DNA from: Aliarcobacter butzleri
GTDB lineage: Bacteria > Campylobacterota > Campylobacteria > Campylobacterales > Arcobacteraceae
Assembly: GCF_900187115.1 (NCBI RefSeq)
Contig: NZ_LT906455.1
Location: 186,001 to 250,000, forward strand
Reading direction: 5' to 3'
Length of the DNA: 64,000 nt
Shown here: in pieces, positions 44,697 through 55,297 of the stretch
Position numbering within the stretch: the stretch's first letter is position 1
How the letters are laid out: each line of letters opens with the position of its first letter
Program-made: the position numbers and the translations under genes
Notes under the pieces: generated by a model
Seen by the model: the letters and a program-made list of their open reading frames with translations, nothing else
The model's database searches: none
Told to the model about the DNA's origin: nothing

Positions 44697-46003
44697 TGAA
44701 AGTGCATTTTATAGGAATTGGTGGGATTGGTCTTTCTGCATTAGCTAGATTTTTAAATTTTGATGGACATGAAGTATCTGGGTCAGATATGAAAAATTCA
44801 CCAATTACAAAAGCTTTAGAAGACGAAGGAATAAAAGTTTCTTGTCCTCAAGATGCATCAAATATAAAAGATGATTTTGATTTAGTTATCTATTCAGCAG
44901 CTGTTACAGATGAAAATCCAGAATTAATACAAGCAAGATTAAAACAGATTAGAACACTTTCAAGAAAAGAAGCTTTACCTATTATTTTAGGGGACAAAAA
45001 AAATTACTGTGTTGCAGGAGCACATGGAAAATCAACTACAACTGCAATGCTAGCTTCTATTTTAAATAGTTCTGCATTAATTGGAGCAATCTCAAAAGAT
45101 TTTGGTTCAAATTTTAGATATGTTGATAAGTTAGTTGCTTTTGAAGCAGATGAAAGTGATGCTTCTTTTTTACTTTCAAATCCATATTGTGCGATAGTTA
45201 CAAATGCTGAGCCTGAGCATATGGAATATTATCACTATGATTATGATAAATTTTATGAATCTTATGAAAAGTTTTTAAGTTTGGCAAAAGTAAAAGTTGT
45301 AAATGGTGAAGATAAAGATGTTGCAAAACTAAAAATTGAAAATGCAACTATTCTTTATCCCTCAAAAGATATAAAAAATCTTTGTTACACTTTAAAAGAT
45401 AATCAACCTTGTACTAAATTTGATTTAAAAGATTTAGGGACTTTTGAAGTTTGGGGATTTGGTTTTCATATGGCTACAAATGCTTCTTTAGCAATTTTAG
45501 CAGCTTTAAATGAACTAGATATTGAAACTATTAGAAAAAATCTTTTAAATTACAAAGGAATTAAAAAAAGATTTGATATTGTTCAAGCAAATGAAAAATT
45601 TGTTGTAATTGATGATTATGCTCACCATCCAACAGAAATAGAAGCAACTATGAAATCAATTGAATTGTATGATAATCTTACAAATTTAAATAAAAGAATA
45701 GTTCTTTGGCAACCTCATAAATATAGTAGAACAAGCGATAATCTTGAAGGTTTTAAAAAGTGTTTTAGAAGATGTGATGAGCTTATAATTCTTCCTCTTT
45801 GGACAGTTGCAGGCGAGAAAAAAATAGAAATAGATTTTCCAAAAGAGTTCGCTTCTTATAATCCAATTTTTGCAGATAGAGTTGTAGCAACAAAAGGAAA
45901 GATTGAACTTATAAAAGATGATAAAATCATAAGAACTTATGAAGAAGGGATATTTTTAGGCGTTGGTGCTGGAGATATTACTTATCAATTAAGATTAAAA
46001 TAA
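44696..46003 (+). CDS. murC: UDP-N-acetylmuramate--L-alanine ligase
   Basis: Adds L-alanine to UDP-MurNAc, the first amino acid of the peptidoglycan stem. The 435 residues start KVHFIGIGGIGLSALARFLN, then GSDMKNSPIT, the ATP site VAGAHGKSTTTAMLAS, AFEADESDASF and DDYAHHPTEIEATM, all MurC hallmarks. Length is slightly short (E. coli 491) but all three Mur domains are present. The ATG overlaps the preceding stop (TAATG). Confidence 0.95.
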   Translation: MKVHFIGIGGIGLSALARFLNFDGHEVSGSDMKNSPITKALEDEGIKVSCPQDASNIKDDFDLVIYSAAVTDENPELIQARLKQIRTLSRKEALPIILGDKKNYCVAGAHGKSTTTAMLASILNSSALIGAISKDFGSNFRYVDKLVAFEADESDASFLLSNPYCAIVTNAEPEHMEYYHYDYDKFYESYEKFLSLAKVKVVNGEDKDVAKLKIENATILYPSKDIKNLCYTLKDNQPCTKFDLKDLGTFEVWGFGFHMATNASLAILAALNELDIETIRKNLLNYKGIKKRFDIVQANEKFVVIDDYAHHPTEIEATMKSIELYDNLTNLNKRIVLWQPHKYSRTSDNLEGFKKCFRRCDELIILPLWTVAGEKKIEIDFPKEFASYNPIFADRVVATKGKIELIKDDKIIRTYEEGIFLGVGAGDITYQLRLK

Positions 46004-46011
46004 AAATTGGA

Positions 46012-46788
46012 TTAGTTTAAAAAAACTTTTCCATTTTCAATTTTGATTTTTCCATCAAGTTCGTATTCTAAAATCTCATTTGGGTATTTTTGCATAGCAT
46101 CTTCAATATTTGGAGATGTTTTACAATATTCTAAAACTTCATCTAGTTGTTCTTTTTTATTTTTATTTCCAGTAAAATTTTCAACAAACTCATCAATATC
46201 ATAAATAACTTCAGCTAAACCATTTTTAACTAATTCTTGTGTTCCTAAACTTTCATTTAATCGATGAGGTAAAGTATATATTTTTTTATTCATATTTAAA
46301 GCAAATTCTACAGAAGTTAAACTTCCCGAGTTTAAATCAGCTTGAGTTACGATTAAGACCTCACCAAGTGCAACTACAAGCTCATTTCTTAATACAAAAG
46401 TATATTTTCTTGCAATTTCTTTTTCTTTGTAAGTTGACAAAATAAGACCATTGTTTTCTATATCAATAATTAAATTCTTATTTATACTTGGATATCTTAT
46501 ATCAAGTCCATTTGCGACAACTGCAATTGTATTATTTGATTTTGCACCAGTATGAGCAATACTATCAACTCCCATTGCTGCACCACTTACAATACAAATA
46601 TTATTTGAGGATAATTTAGAAGCTAGTTTATGTGTAAACTCTTTTGTATAAGAATTTGGCTTTCTTGTTCCTATTATAGATATTTTTCTTTTTTTTAGAA
46701 GTTCGCAATTTCCAATATAAAAAATTTCGCTTGGATATTTTTTCATAGATAATAACTCAGAAATTCTAAAATCAATAGTTTTAATCAT
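46012..46788 (-). CDS. dprA: DNA-processing protein DprA
   Basis: Loads RecA on incoming single strands during natural transformation. The 258 residues hold the Rossmann-like core: RKISIIGTRKPNSYTKEF, CIVSGAAMGVDSIAH (the SGxAxGID-type motif), TIAVVANGLDIRYPSINKN, and VIVTQADLNSGSLTSVEFAL. It is the short form with a small C-terminal winged-helix-like tail. Converges on murC. A TATAAT lies 9 nt before the ATG with AGGAT between, so the leader is at most a few bases. Confidence 0.9.
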   Translation of the reverse strand: MIKTIDFRISELLSMKKYPSEIFYIGNCELLKKRKISIIGTRKPNSYTKEFTHKLASKLSSNNICIVSGAAMGVDSIAHTGAKSNNTIAVVANGLDIRYPSINKNLIIDIENNGLILSTYKEKEIARKYTFVLRNELVVALGEVLIVTQADLNSGSLTSVEFALNMNKKIYTLPHRLNESLGTQELVKNGLAEVIYDIDEFVENFTGNKNKKEQLDEVLEYCKTSPNIEDAMQKYPNEILEYELDGKIKIENGKVFLN

Positions 46789-46830
46789 AATAATCCTATT
46801 ATAAGAGCTAGATTTATTATAACTTATTTT

Positions 46831-47910
46831 TTATAAATGTGGTAATTTATTCACAAGGATAGGGTCAACATCATTTAAAAGGTGTTTAGACTCTTTTAAT
46901 ACTTTTAGTGTAATATCATAAGGATGCCCAATAGCAACAGCATATCCATGTTTTTTTGCTAATTCTACGGTTTTGATAAGTTGAGCTTTTATATATTCAT
47001 AACTTTTTTCATTGTCAAGAAATATATTTCTTGAGATATAAGGAAGATTGTACTTATTTGCATACTTTTGTCCAACTGATTTTGCGCTTGTTTTACTATC
47101 AACAAATATAAAGTTGTATTTAACTAAAGCTTTAAATAGTTTATCCATCGCTTCATCATTTTCAGTAAAAACTGAACCTGTATGATTATTTGTATATTTT
47201 GCATTTGGATACCAGTTTCTTAGTTGTTTTACTCTATTTTCAATAGTTTCATACGAATCAGTTATTTTTAGAGTATTAATTTCTTCCCCTTTAAAAGCAC
47301 TAGATGCTTGAAGTGGAAAATGTATCATATAAAAAGGTACATTTTGAGCAATTTTTGCAGAATCTTTATGTGTATTTGTTGGTGGCAAAAAAGCCATGGT
47401 TATGGGATAACCAATATTTGAGATTTTACTTTTTTGAGAATCACTAACTACATCATCTATAATTATTGCGATTTTTGGTTTATCTTTTTTATTATAAACA
47501 TATGTATCTTTTTTTATTGGTGCTGCTTTTTCTTCAACCAAAGGAATATTTTCTTCACCTATTTCAGTTGTTTGTTCATACTCTTTTTTATTGTCTTTAA
47601 TCTCTTTTACTTTTTCAAGTATTTTATGATTTATATCTATCTCTTTTGAAAAAATATTATTTTCTTTTAATATGTCTTTTTTTGAAATTTCAAGCTGAGT
47701 TAAAACTTCTTTCATAACTTCTTCATTTGTTGCTTTTTGTTCTAATTTAGTATCTTCTTTTGAAGAAGATTCATTATTTATATAAAAGTAACTAATAGTA
47801 GGAATTAGTAATAATAAAAGAGATATTAAAAGAAAAATTTGAGCTAGTTTTTTTCTCTTTAGGTATCTTTGTAATAGTTTTTTTCTTAGTCGAATTTTTT
47901 TTAGATTCAT
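46831..47910 (-). CDS. Divergent polysaccharide deacetylase family protein (YibQ-like)
   Basis: A 359-residue protein with a basic N-terminus, one membrane anchor (about 23-43), a charged linker rich in Glu and Lys (about 50-145), and a deacetylase-like domain. KPKIAIIIDDVVSDSQKSKI gives the family DD pair, then YMIHFPLQASSAFKG, NNHTGSVFTENDEAM, FIFVDSKTSAKSV, ISRNIFLDNE and VAIGHPYDITLKVL. The family is thought to act on an envelope polysaccharide, but its substrate is unproved. Upstream, a 13-bp hairpin ends about 9 nt before the ATG, with no clear ribosome site. Confidence 0.8.
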   Translation of the reverse strand: MNLKKIRLRKKLLQRYLKRKKLAQIFLLISLLLLLIPTISYFYINNESSSKEDTKLEQKATNEEVMKEVLTQLEISKKDILKENNIFSKEIDINHKILEKVKEIKDNKKEYEQTTEIGEENIPLVEEKAAPIKKDTYVYNKKDKPKIAIIIDDVVSDSQKSKISNIGYPITMAFLPPTNTHKDSAKIAQNVPFYMIHFPLQASSAFKGEEINTLKITDSYETIENRVKQLRNWYPNAKYTNNHTGSVFTENDEAMDKLFKALVKYNFIFVDSKTSAKSVGQKYANKYNLPYISRNIFLDNEKSYEYIKAQLIKTVELAKKHGYAVAIGHPYDITLKVLKESKHLLNDVDPILVNKLPHL

Positions 47911-47919
47911 TTAAGTAGT

Positions 47920-47948
47920 TTTATTTAAGGAAAAATTCCTTAAATAAA
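47920..47948. terminator. Strong hairpin between ilvC and the deacetylase-like gene
   Basis: TTTATTTAAGGAA (47920-47932), loop AAA, TTCCTTAAATAAA (47936-47948): a perfect 13-bp stem. It follows the ilvC stop and ends 10 nt before the next ATG on the minus strand. A T-run follows on the plus strand, none on the minus strand, so it may work as an attenuator or processing site rather than a simple terminator. Confidence 0.6.
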
Positions 47949-47951
47949 TTT

Positions 47952-49040
<1,089 letters not shown>

Positions 49041-49098
49041 TTACTAGATTAAAGGGAAGAATATTGTAATATTAGCTGATTATAAAAAAGGATAAATT

Positions 49099-50952
49099 TT
49101 GTTAAAAGAACTATTTATAAAAATACAAACAAACCTTAAAGATTATACAAAAGAAGAATTAATTGAAATAGAAAAATTTATTAAAGAAGAGATTGTTTTA
49201 AGAAATACAAATAATGAATTTGAGTTAAATTCAAAGTATAAAATAGCAACTTTAAAAATAGAAAAAAATTTTGCTATTTTAGAAGATTTAGTAACTCCTT
49301 TAAAAAATATAAAAATAGAATTAGATGAATTAAATGGTGCTTTTGATGGAGACTTAGTAATTGCAAAAAGAGTATTTAATCCAAAAAGTAAAATAAAAGC
49401 AAAGATTATAAAAATTATTAGTAGTAAAAAAGCAGAAATTTTAGTATATGTAAAAGATAGAGCTTTTTACACAGTAAAAGAAAATATAAGAATTGAAAAT
49501 AAAAAAGCTTTAACATTTAATGAAAATGATGTTTTAGTTGTTGATAACAAATCTTTTGAAGTTATTAAAAATGTTGGTAATATAAGTGATTCTAAAGTAG
49601 ATGAATTTATATCATTATACCTTTACAAAGAGCTTTATAGATTAGAAAAACTTGATTTTGAAATAGATGCAAAAATGGATGATAAAAATCAAAGGGTTGA
49701 TTTAAGAGAACTTCCATTTTGTACGATTGACCCAAATAGTGCAAAAGATCATGATGATGCGATATATTTTGACAAAGATGAAAATATTTTATATGTTGCT
49801 ATTGCAGATGTTTCATATTTTGTAAAAGAAGGAAGTGATTTAGACAAACTTGCTTTTAAAAAATCAACATCAATTTATCTTCCAAGTAAAGTTTTACCAA
49901 TGCTTCCTCCAATTTTAAGTGAAGAGATGTGCTCTTTAAAAGAGGGATTAGATAGATACTCTTTTGTTTTTAAACTTCATTTAGATTTAGAAAAATTGAG
50001 TGTAAAAAAAGCAGAACTTTTTGAAGCAGTTATAAATTCGCATAAAAATTTTTCTTACGGAAGAATTGATAGAGTAATTGAAGGACATTTGGATTTATAT
50101 TCAAAACTTGATAAAGAAATTTTTGATTATTTAATTCCTTTATATGAAATTACAAAAAAGTTTAGAAAAAAAAGACTTGAAAAAGGTTATGATTTTAGAA
50201 CTACTGAAAATAGGTTAAAATTAAGAAATAGTGAACTTGAATCAATAGAAGTAGAAACTTCAACAGCTTCTCATCAACTAATTGAAGAGTGTATGCTTTT
50301 AGCAAATATTGAAGCTAGTAAAAAAGTATCAAATATTGCAATTTTTAGGGTTCATGAAGAACCATCATTTAAAGCAATTTCAAAACTTGTTGATGATGTA
50401 AATATTTTGGGAGTAAATGTAAAACTTCAAAAAGATGTTCATGAAACTATAACTCATATTCAAAAAAGTGCAAAAACTTCTATGTTAAGTGCAGAAGTTG
50501 ATGAACTTATTATTCAATCTCAAACTCAAGCAAAATATAGCTCAAAAAATTTAGGGCATTTTGGTTTAGGATTCTCTTCTTATTCGCATTTTACATCTCC
50601 AATTAGAAGATATTCGGATTTAGTTTTACATAGGATTTTGAAAACAAAACAGACACCAAAAAATATAGATGAGATTTGTGAACATATATCTTTAAATGAA
50701 AGAAAAGTAGATCAACTTGTTTGGGATTTTGAAGATAGAAAATACGCAAGATGGGCAAATAAACATATAGGTGAAGAGTTAAAAGTAAAAGTTGTTGATA
50801 TCGAAAAAGCAAAAGCTGTTTGTTATGAAAAAATAATAGGAATGAAAGTTGTGCTAGAAAATTACAAAGGACAGAAATTATTTTCTAAAATGAGAGTAAA
50901 AATAAAATCTGCCGATTTAGTAACAAAAGTTATAGTGGCTACTATTGTATAG
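49099..50952 (+). CDS. rnr: RNase R/RNase II family 3'-5' exoribonuclease
   Basis: Degrades RNA from the 3' end. The 617 residues include an N-terminal cold-shock-like region, the RNB catalytic domain starting FCTIDPNSAKDHDDAIYF (metal-binding aspartates), then SEEMCSLKEGLDRYSFVF, IFRVHEEPSFKAI and HFTSPIRRYSDLVLHRILK, plus a short S1-like end. It is shorter than E. coli RNase R (813) and like the reduced form in Helicobacter (from memory). Start is TTG after AAAAAAGGA. Its end overlaps the convergent fliW by 11 nt. Confidence 0.88.
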   Translation: MLKELFIKIQTNLKDYTKEELIEIEKFIKEEIVLRNTNNEFELNSKYKIATLKIEKNFAILEDLVTPLKNIKIELDELNGAFDGDLVIAKRVFNPKSKIKAKIIKIISSKKAEILVYVKDRAFYTVKENIRIENKKALTFNENDVLVVDNKSFEVIKNVGNISDSKVDEFISLYLYKELYRLEKLDFEIDAKMDDKNQRVDLRELPFCTIDPNSAKDHDDAIYFDKDENILYVAIADVSYFVKEGSDLDKLAFKKSTSIYLPSKVLPMLPPILSEEMCSLKEGLDRYSFVFKLHLDLEKLSVKKAELFEAVINSHKNFSYGRIDRVIEGHLDLYSKLDKEIFDYLIPLYEITKKFRKKRLEKGYDFRTTENRLKLRNSELESIEVETSTASHQLIEECMLLANIEASKKVSNIAIFRVHEEPSFKAISKLVDDVNILGVNVKLQKDVHETITHIQKSAKTSMLSAEVDELIIQSQTQAKYSSKNLGHFGLGFSSYSHFTSPIRRYSDLVLHRILKTKQTPKNIDEICEHISLNERKVDQLVWDFEDRKYARWANKHIGEELKVKVVDIEKAKAVCYEKIIGMKVVLENYKGQKLFSKMRVKIKSADLVTKVIVATIV

Positions 50953-51319
50953 TAGAACACTTGTTGATTGAAGCTAAATAAGGTTCAACTTTTTCGCTAG
51001 TAACATATTGACCTATTAATTTCTCTTTTTCATTTATAAAAATTGGAGATACTAAGTTTATAATTGAATATTCAACAGGGTTTTGAGAAACTACAGAAAA
51101 ATAGATATTAAAATCATCTCTTGATTTTATTTTTAATTTTTCTAAAACATCTTCGTCAATTTGAAAATCAAATGATACTTTACTTAATCCATCAATATTT
51201 ACAACAGACATTTTTGTTTTTTCACCAAGAATTAAGAAAGACATTAAATCATCTAATTTTTCAATTTCTAAAGTTTCGACATTTTCAAAACCTAAGATTG
51301 GAAGAACAACTTTATACAT
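50942..51319 (-). CDS. fliW: Flagellar assembly factor FliW
   Basis: Binds CsrA and flagellin; free FliW blocks CsrA so that flagellin mRNA is translated when flagellin has been exported. The 125 residues contain VLPILGFENVETLEIEKLDD at the start (family FxxGLxG-like region) and DFNIYFSVVSQNPVEYSIIN and LVSPIFINEKEKLIGQYV, the FliW core. Slightly short compared with Campylobacter FliW (129). AAGGGG ribosome site. No csrA lies nearby, and the gene is far from the main flagellar block. Confidence 0.85.
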   Translation of the reverse strand: MYKVVLPILGFENVETLEIEKLDDLMSFLILGEKTKMSVVNIDGLSKVSFDFQIDEDVLEKLKIKSRDDFNIYFSVVSQNPVEYSIINLVSPIFINEKEKLIGQYVTSEKVEPYLASINKCSTIQ

Positions 51320-51371
51320 ATAAAACCCCTTAGTAGTGATATTAAAAATTATATTAAAAGTAAACTTAGGA

Positions 51372-51377
51372 TATTAT
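51372..51377 (+). promoter_or_regulatory. -10-like box 6 nt before the holA ATG (leaderless candidate)
   Basis: TATTAT, then 6 nt, then ATG at 51384. No ribosome site is present in the spacer. Confidence 0.4.
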
Positions 51378-51383
51378 TCTGGC

Positions 51384-52364
51384 ATGTATAAAAATGAATT
51401 TGATAACTATTTAAAACAAAACAAGAGATTTAAAACTTATATGTTTTATGGACAATCTACTTTTTTGGTTGAACAATATTCTTTATCTATTGCTAGAATG
51501 TTTGGGCAAGATGATGAAATAGAAAAGTTGTATTTTGAGGAATATGATTTTAAATATGCAAAAGATAAATTGTTACAATCATCACTTTTTTCTTCAAACA
51601 ATATTTTATTTATTAAAATAGATAAAAAAATTCCTAAAAGAGAGTTAGATGTTTTAATAGAAGCTTGCAATGCAAATCCCGATAGCACTTTGGTTATTGC
51701 TTGTATGGGTGATAGTGATTTTAAAACTATGGAAACTAGCTTTTCATTAAAAACTAATAGTGCATGCGTTCGATTTTTTCAACCAACTGATTTAGAAGCA
51801 ACAAAATTTTTGGAATATGAAGCAAAAATGCTTCAAATTCAATATGAAGTTAGTGCTTTAAACCATTTATACTTTATGCATAAAAATGATTTAGCATTAT
51901 GCGTAAATGATTTAAAAAAATTAGCAATTTTAGATGAACTTATTACTATAAATATTGTTGATACTCACTGTTTTGGAATAGGAAGTGTAAATTTTGAAGA
52001 TTTCTTATATGATTTATTAGCTGGAAAAGATATAAGCAGTGATTTATCATCAATTTTGGAAGAAGGAATGAATGAAGTGTTTTTATTAACTCAAGTAACT
52101 TCTTTTATTCAACAATTGTTTATGATTAGCTCTTATGCTAGAACTTTAGGGCAACCAAATCCAAAAGAAATTTTAGGATATATTCCACCCAAAAATATTT
52201 GGGAAAAAAAATCAAAACTCGCAATCAATATAAAACCAGAAGTTTTTCAAAATATGTTAGAGTATTTATTGGATATTGAACTAGATTTTAAAACTTCAAA
52301 AGTCGAAAATCAGAATTTATATTTACAAGCAACTCTAAGAAAATTTACAGCTTTATTTAGATAA
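51384..52364 (+). CDS. holA: DNA polymerase III subunit delta
   Basis: Clamp-loader subunit that opens the sliding clamp. From the ATG at 51384 the protein has 326 residues. It starts MYKNEFDNYLKQ, with FKTYMFYGQSTFLVEQY as the HolA nucleotide-fold start, then LFSSNNILFIKIDKKIPKRE and the C-terminal collar domain. The in-frame ATG at 51336 would add 16 residues of poor character that span the likely -10 box. The call rests on overall pattern and on position upstream of rpsF, which is where holA lies in related genomes (from memory). Confidence 0.8.
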   Translation: MYKNEFDNYLKQNKRFKTYMFYGQSTFLVEQYSLSIARMFGQDDEIEKLYFEEYDFKYAKDKLLQSSLFSSNNILFIKIDKKIPKRELDVLIEACNANPDSTLVIACMGDSDFKTMETSFSLKTNSACVRFFQPTDLEATKFLEYEAKMLQIQYEVSALNHLYFMHKNDLALCVNDLKKLAILDELITINIVDTHCFGIGSVNFEDFLYDLLAGKDISSDLSSILEEGMNEVFLLTQVTSFIQQLFMISSYARTLGQPNPKEILGYIPPKNIWEKKSKLAINIKPEVFQNMLEYLLDIELDFKTSKVENQNLYLQATLRKFTALFR

Positions 52365-52451
52365 AATCCAAAACTTTACAAAAAAAGAATCCTTGCTGAT
52401 AATTAAAATAGGAAATGTAAAGAAAATCGGCACAATCTATAAGGAGAATTA

Positions 52452-52808
52452 ATGTCAAAAATCAAACATTACGAAACAATGTTTATCTTAAAACCTACAT
52501 TAACTGAAGAAGAAACTGTAGCGCAAATCGATGGAATAAAAGCTCTTATCGAAAAAAATGGTGGAGAAATCTCATCAACTGACAATGTTGGAATCAGAGA
52601 ATTAGCTTATGAAATCGAAAAATGTAAAAGAGGTTACTACTACGTAATCTATTTTAAAGGTAACCCATCAGGAATTGCTGAAATCGAAAGAAATTATAGA
52701 AATAATGAAAATCTTATTAGATTTATTTTTATTAAATATGATACAAAAAAAGAGATCGCTTCTTGGACAAAAATGAGCGATGAGGCTGCTAAAAAAGCTA
52801 CTAAGTAA
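52452..52808 (+). CDS. rpsF: 30S ribosomal protein S6
   Basis: Binds the central domain of 16S rRNA as a heterodimer with S18. The 118 residues start MSKIKHYETMFILKPTLTEE and contain GIRELAYEIEKCKRGYYYVI and NENLIRFIFIK, standard S6. It opens the rpsF-ssb-rpsR operon with a good AAGGAG site. Confidence 0.96.
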   Translation: MSKIKHYETMFILKPTLTEEETVAQIDGIKALIEKNGGEISSTDNVGIRELAYEIEKCKRGYYYVIYFKGNPSGIAEIERNYRNNENLIRFIFIKYDTKKEIASWTKMSDEAAKKATK

Positions 52809-52828
52809 ATAATATATAGGAGCCTTAA

Positions 52829-53341
52829 ATGTATAATAAAGTAATTATGGTTGGAAATTTAACAAGAGATATTGAGTTAAGATATTTACCTTCAGGTTCA
52901 GCTATTGCAAAATCTGCAATTGCTACGTCTTATAAATATAAGTCAACAACTGGTGAACAAAAAGATGAGGTATGTTTTTTAGATTTCAATATTTTTGGAA
53001 GATCTGCTGAAGTTGCTAATCAATACTTAAAAAAAGGTTCTAAAGTATTATTAGAAGGAAGACTTGTTTTTGAACAATGGACTGCACAAGATGGATCTAC
53101 AAGAAGTAGACACTCTTTAAGAGTTGATGCTATGAAGATGTTAGATTCAAAAGGTAGTTCTGAATTTGCTGGAGATGCCCAAGGTTATAGTCCTCAACAA
53201 GGAAGTTATAATCAACCAACAAATCAATATGACGAGCCAACTTCTTTTGACAACAGTTATGGTGGTATGAATCAACAAAAACAAAAAGTTGAGCAAAGAA
53301 TACCTGAAATTGATATAGACGAAGACGAAATACCGTTTTAG
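52829..53341 (+). CDS. ssb: Single-stranded DNA-binding protein
   Basis: Coats single-stranded DNA during replication and repair. The 170 residues start [20 protein letters not shown] (OB fold), with [20 protein letters not shown] and [20 protein letters not shown], then a Gln/Asn/Ser-rich linker and the acidic partner-binding tail ending DIDEDEIPF. It lies between the S6 and S18 genes, the classic order. Confidence 0.96.
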   Translation: MYNKVIMVGNLTRDIELRYLPSGSAIAKSAIATSYKYKSTTGEQKDEVCFLDFNIFGRSAEVANQYLKKGSKVLLEGRLVFEQWTAQDGSTRSRHSLRVDAMKMLDSKGSSEFAGDAQGYSPQQGSYNQPTNQYDEPTSFDNSYGGMNQQKQKVEQRIPEIDIDEDEIPF

Positions 53342-53355
53342 GAAAGGAAAATCAA

Positions 53356-53622
53356 ATGGCTGAAAGAAGAAAATACGGAAAAAAATATTGTAAATATACT
53401 GAAATGAAAGTTGATTTCATTGATTATAAAAACACTGAGTTATTAAAATTATCTATGAGTGAAAGAGGTAAAATTATGCCTAGAAGACTTACAGGTAACT
53501 CTAAAAATGCTCAAGAAATGGTAGAAAAAGCAATCAAAAGAGCTAGACACATGGCTTTAGTTCCATATATTGTTGATACAAAAAATATCACAGATTCTGC
53601 ATACGCAAGATCATTTTACTAA
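53356..53622 (+). CDS. rpsR: 30S ribosomal protein S18
   Basis: Partner of S6 on the 30S platform. The 88 residues include [20 protein letters not shown] and [20 protein letters not shown], standard S18, with HMALVPYI near the end. Good AGGAAAG ribosome site 15 nt after ssb. The operon ends at a strong terminator. Confidence 0.96.
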   Translation: MAERRKYGKKYCKYTEMKVDFIDYKNTELLKLSMSERGKIMPRRLTGNSKNAQEMVEKAIKRARHMALVPYIVDTKNITDSAYARSFY

Positions 53623-53641
53623 GATTTATTTTTAGTAAAGT

Positions 53642-53676
53642 AAAGGGAAGAAGTTTAACTTCTTCCCTTTTTTTAT
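53642..53676 (+). terminator. Terminator of the rpsF-ssb-rpsR operon
   Basis: AAAGGGAAGAAGTT (53642-53655) and AACTTCTTCCCTTT (53657-53670) form a near-perfect long stem, followed by TTTTTATT. The strongest terminator in the window. Confidence 0.93.
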
Positions 53677-53694
53677 TGTACAAAAGGTTTATAA

Positions 53695-53895
53695 ATGTTA
53701 AATAATAATTTAAAAACTGCTTTAAAAATGCGTTTTGAGTATTATAATTTATATGAAGGCAAAGAAGAAAAATGGCACGAGAAATATAAAAATCATGATT
53801 TATATGAAGTAGTAGTAAAAAGTTTTAAATATGATTTTAAAGAGATAGGTGAAATGTTGCCAAAACTTTTGAAAGAGTTTGAAAAAAACTTATAG
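53695..53895 (+). CDS. Small hypothetical protein
   Basis: A 66-residue basic, helical protein (KMRFEYYNLYEGKEEKWHEK) of unknown function. It has an AAAAGG site before the ATG and lies just after the ribosomal operon terminator, so it would need its own promoter; TTGTACAAAAGG is the only nearby sequence and shows no good -10. Its end overlaps the convergent cysS by 6 nt. The codon use and clear ribosome site make it probably real. Confidence 0.55.
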   Translation: MLNNNLKTALKMRFEYYNLYEGKEEKWHEKYKNHDLYEVVVKSFKYDFKEIGEMLPKLLKEFEKNL

Positions 53896-55293
53896 TTTTT
53901 CCCAAACAGTTCCATTTACTGTATCCATAAGAGAAATATCCATAGATGAAAGTTCATCTCTTAATTTGTCAGCTGTTTGAAAATCTTTGGTTTTTTTGGC
54001 TTCATTTCTTTTTAAAATTAAACTTTCTATTTTTTCTTTTGTTGATTCATTAATTCCAAATTGAAAATAAGCATAAGCATCGTTTCCACCAATTCCTAAA
54101 ACTTCTTCAATAAAATTAATATTTGAAATTAATTCTTTTTTTAGATTTTTATCTTTTGGATTTGAATCTAGTTTATCATTTGCACTATTTATCATTTCAT
54201 CGATTACTGAAAGGGCAATTGAAGTGTTTATGTCATCATTTAAAGCATTTAAAATATCTTCTTTAAATTTTTTATTTACACTTGAATCTTCAATTCCGTA
54301 AACCCTTTTTTTAAGCCTATAAATCTTATCAAGTCTTTTTTTAGAAGCAATTAAATCTTCTTCATTAAAACTCAAATCTGCTCTATAATGAGTACTCATT
54401 AGATAAAATCTAATTACTTCACCACTATATGATTTTAAAACATCTTTTAAGAAAAAAGAGTTACCTAAAGATTTACTCATTTTTTCACCATTTATATTTA
54501 CAAAACCATTATGCATCCAATATTTTGCTAAGTTTTGTCCACTTGAACATCTTGTTTGTGCAGCTTCATTTTCATGGTGTGGAAAAAGTAAATCTGCTCC
54601 TCCAGCATGAATATCTATTTGATAAGGTGAATCTTTGTATGCAAGATGTTTTTCAATCATAGCAGAACACTCAATGTGCCAACCAGGACGACCTTTTCCA
54701 AAAGGAGCATCAAAACTTACATCATTTGCTTTTTCAAATTTCCATAAAGCAAAATCAGCAGAATTTCTTTTTTCTTGATTTTCTTCAACTCTTGCTTGAG
54801 AATTTTCGTCATTTGATTTATGTGATAAAGTTCCATATAAGTTATCTTTTGAAGTATCAAAATATACACTATCACTTGTTTTATATGCTACATCTTTTGA
54901 AATAAGGTTTGAAATCATCTCTTTCATAACTTCAAGATTTTCAGTAGCTTTTGGTTCGATTGTATTATCTAATATATTTAAAGCTTTCATATCAGCTTTA
55001 TAAGCATTTATGTATTGATTTGTTATATTTTCTAATGTTTTGTTCGTTTCATACATTTTTTTGATGATTTTATCGTCAATATCTGTAAAATTTTTTGTCA
55101 TAGTTACTTCATAATCATTTACTTTTAAAACTCTATGAAGTAAATCAAAGGCAATCGCACTTCTTGCATGACCTAAATGAGAATCATCATAAACAGTTGG
55201 TCCACAAACGTAGATTTTAACCTTTCCTTCTTGAATAGGTTTAAATTCTACTTTCTCTTTTTTTACTGAATCAAAGATATGTAAAGTATTCAT
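53890..55293 (-). CDS. cysS: Cysteine--tRNA ligase
   Basis: Class I aminoacyl-tRNA synthetase for cysteine. The 467 residues show the zinc-binding Cys in IYVCGPTVYDDSHLGHARSA, which also contains the HIGH-type HLGH, then GWHIECSAM, LLFPHHENEAAQT, and the KMSKSLGNS loop. Length is normal. It begins 4 nt after the nusA stop on the same strand. Confidence 0.96.
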   Translation of the reverse strand: MNTLHIFDSVKKEKVEFKPIQEGKVKIYVCGPTVYDDSHLGHARSAIAFDLLHRVLKVNDYEVTMTKNFTDIDDKIIKKMYETNKTLENITNQYINAYKADMKALNILDNTIEPKATENLEVMKEMISNLISKDVAYKTSDSVYFDTSKDNLYGTLSHKSNDENSQARVEENQEKRNSADFALWKFEKANDVSFDAPFGKGRPGWHIECSAMIEKHLAYKDSPYQIDIHAGGADLLFPHHENEAAQTRCSSGQNLAKYWMHNGFVNINGEKMSKSLGNSFFLKDVLKSYSGEVIRFYLMSTHYRADLSFNEEDLIASKKRLDKIYRLKKRVYGIEDSSVNKKFKEDILNALNDDINTSIALSVIDEMINSANDKLDSNPKDKNLKKELISNINFIEEVLGIGGNDAYAYFQFGINESTKEKIESLILKRNEAKKTKDFQTADKLRDELSSMDISLMDTVNGTVWEKL

Positions 55294-55297
55294 TATT

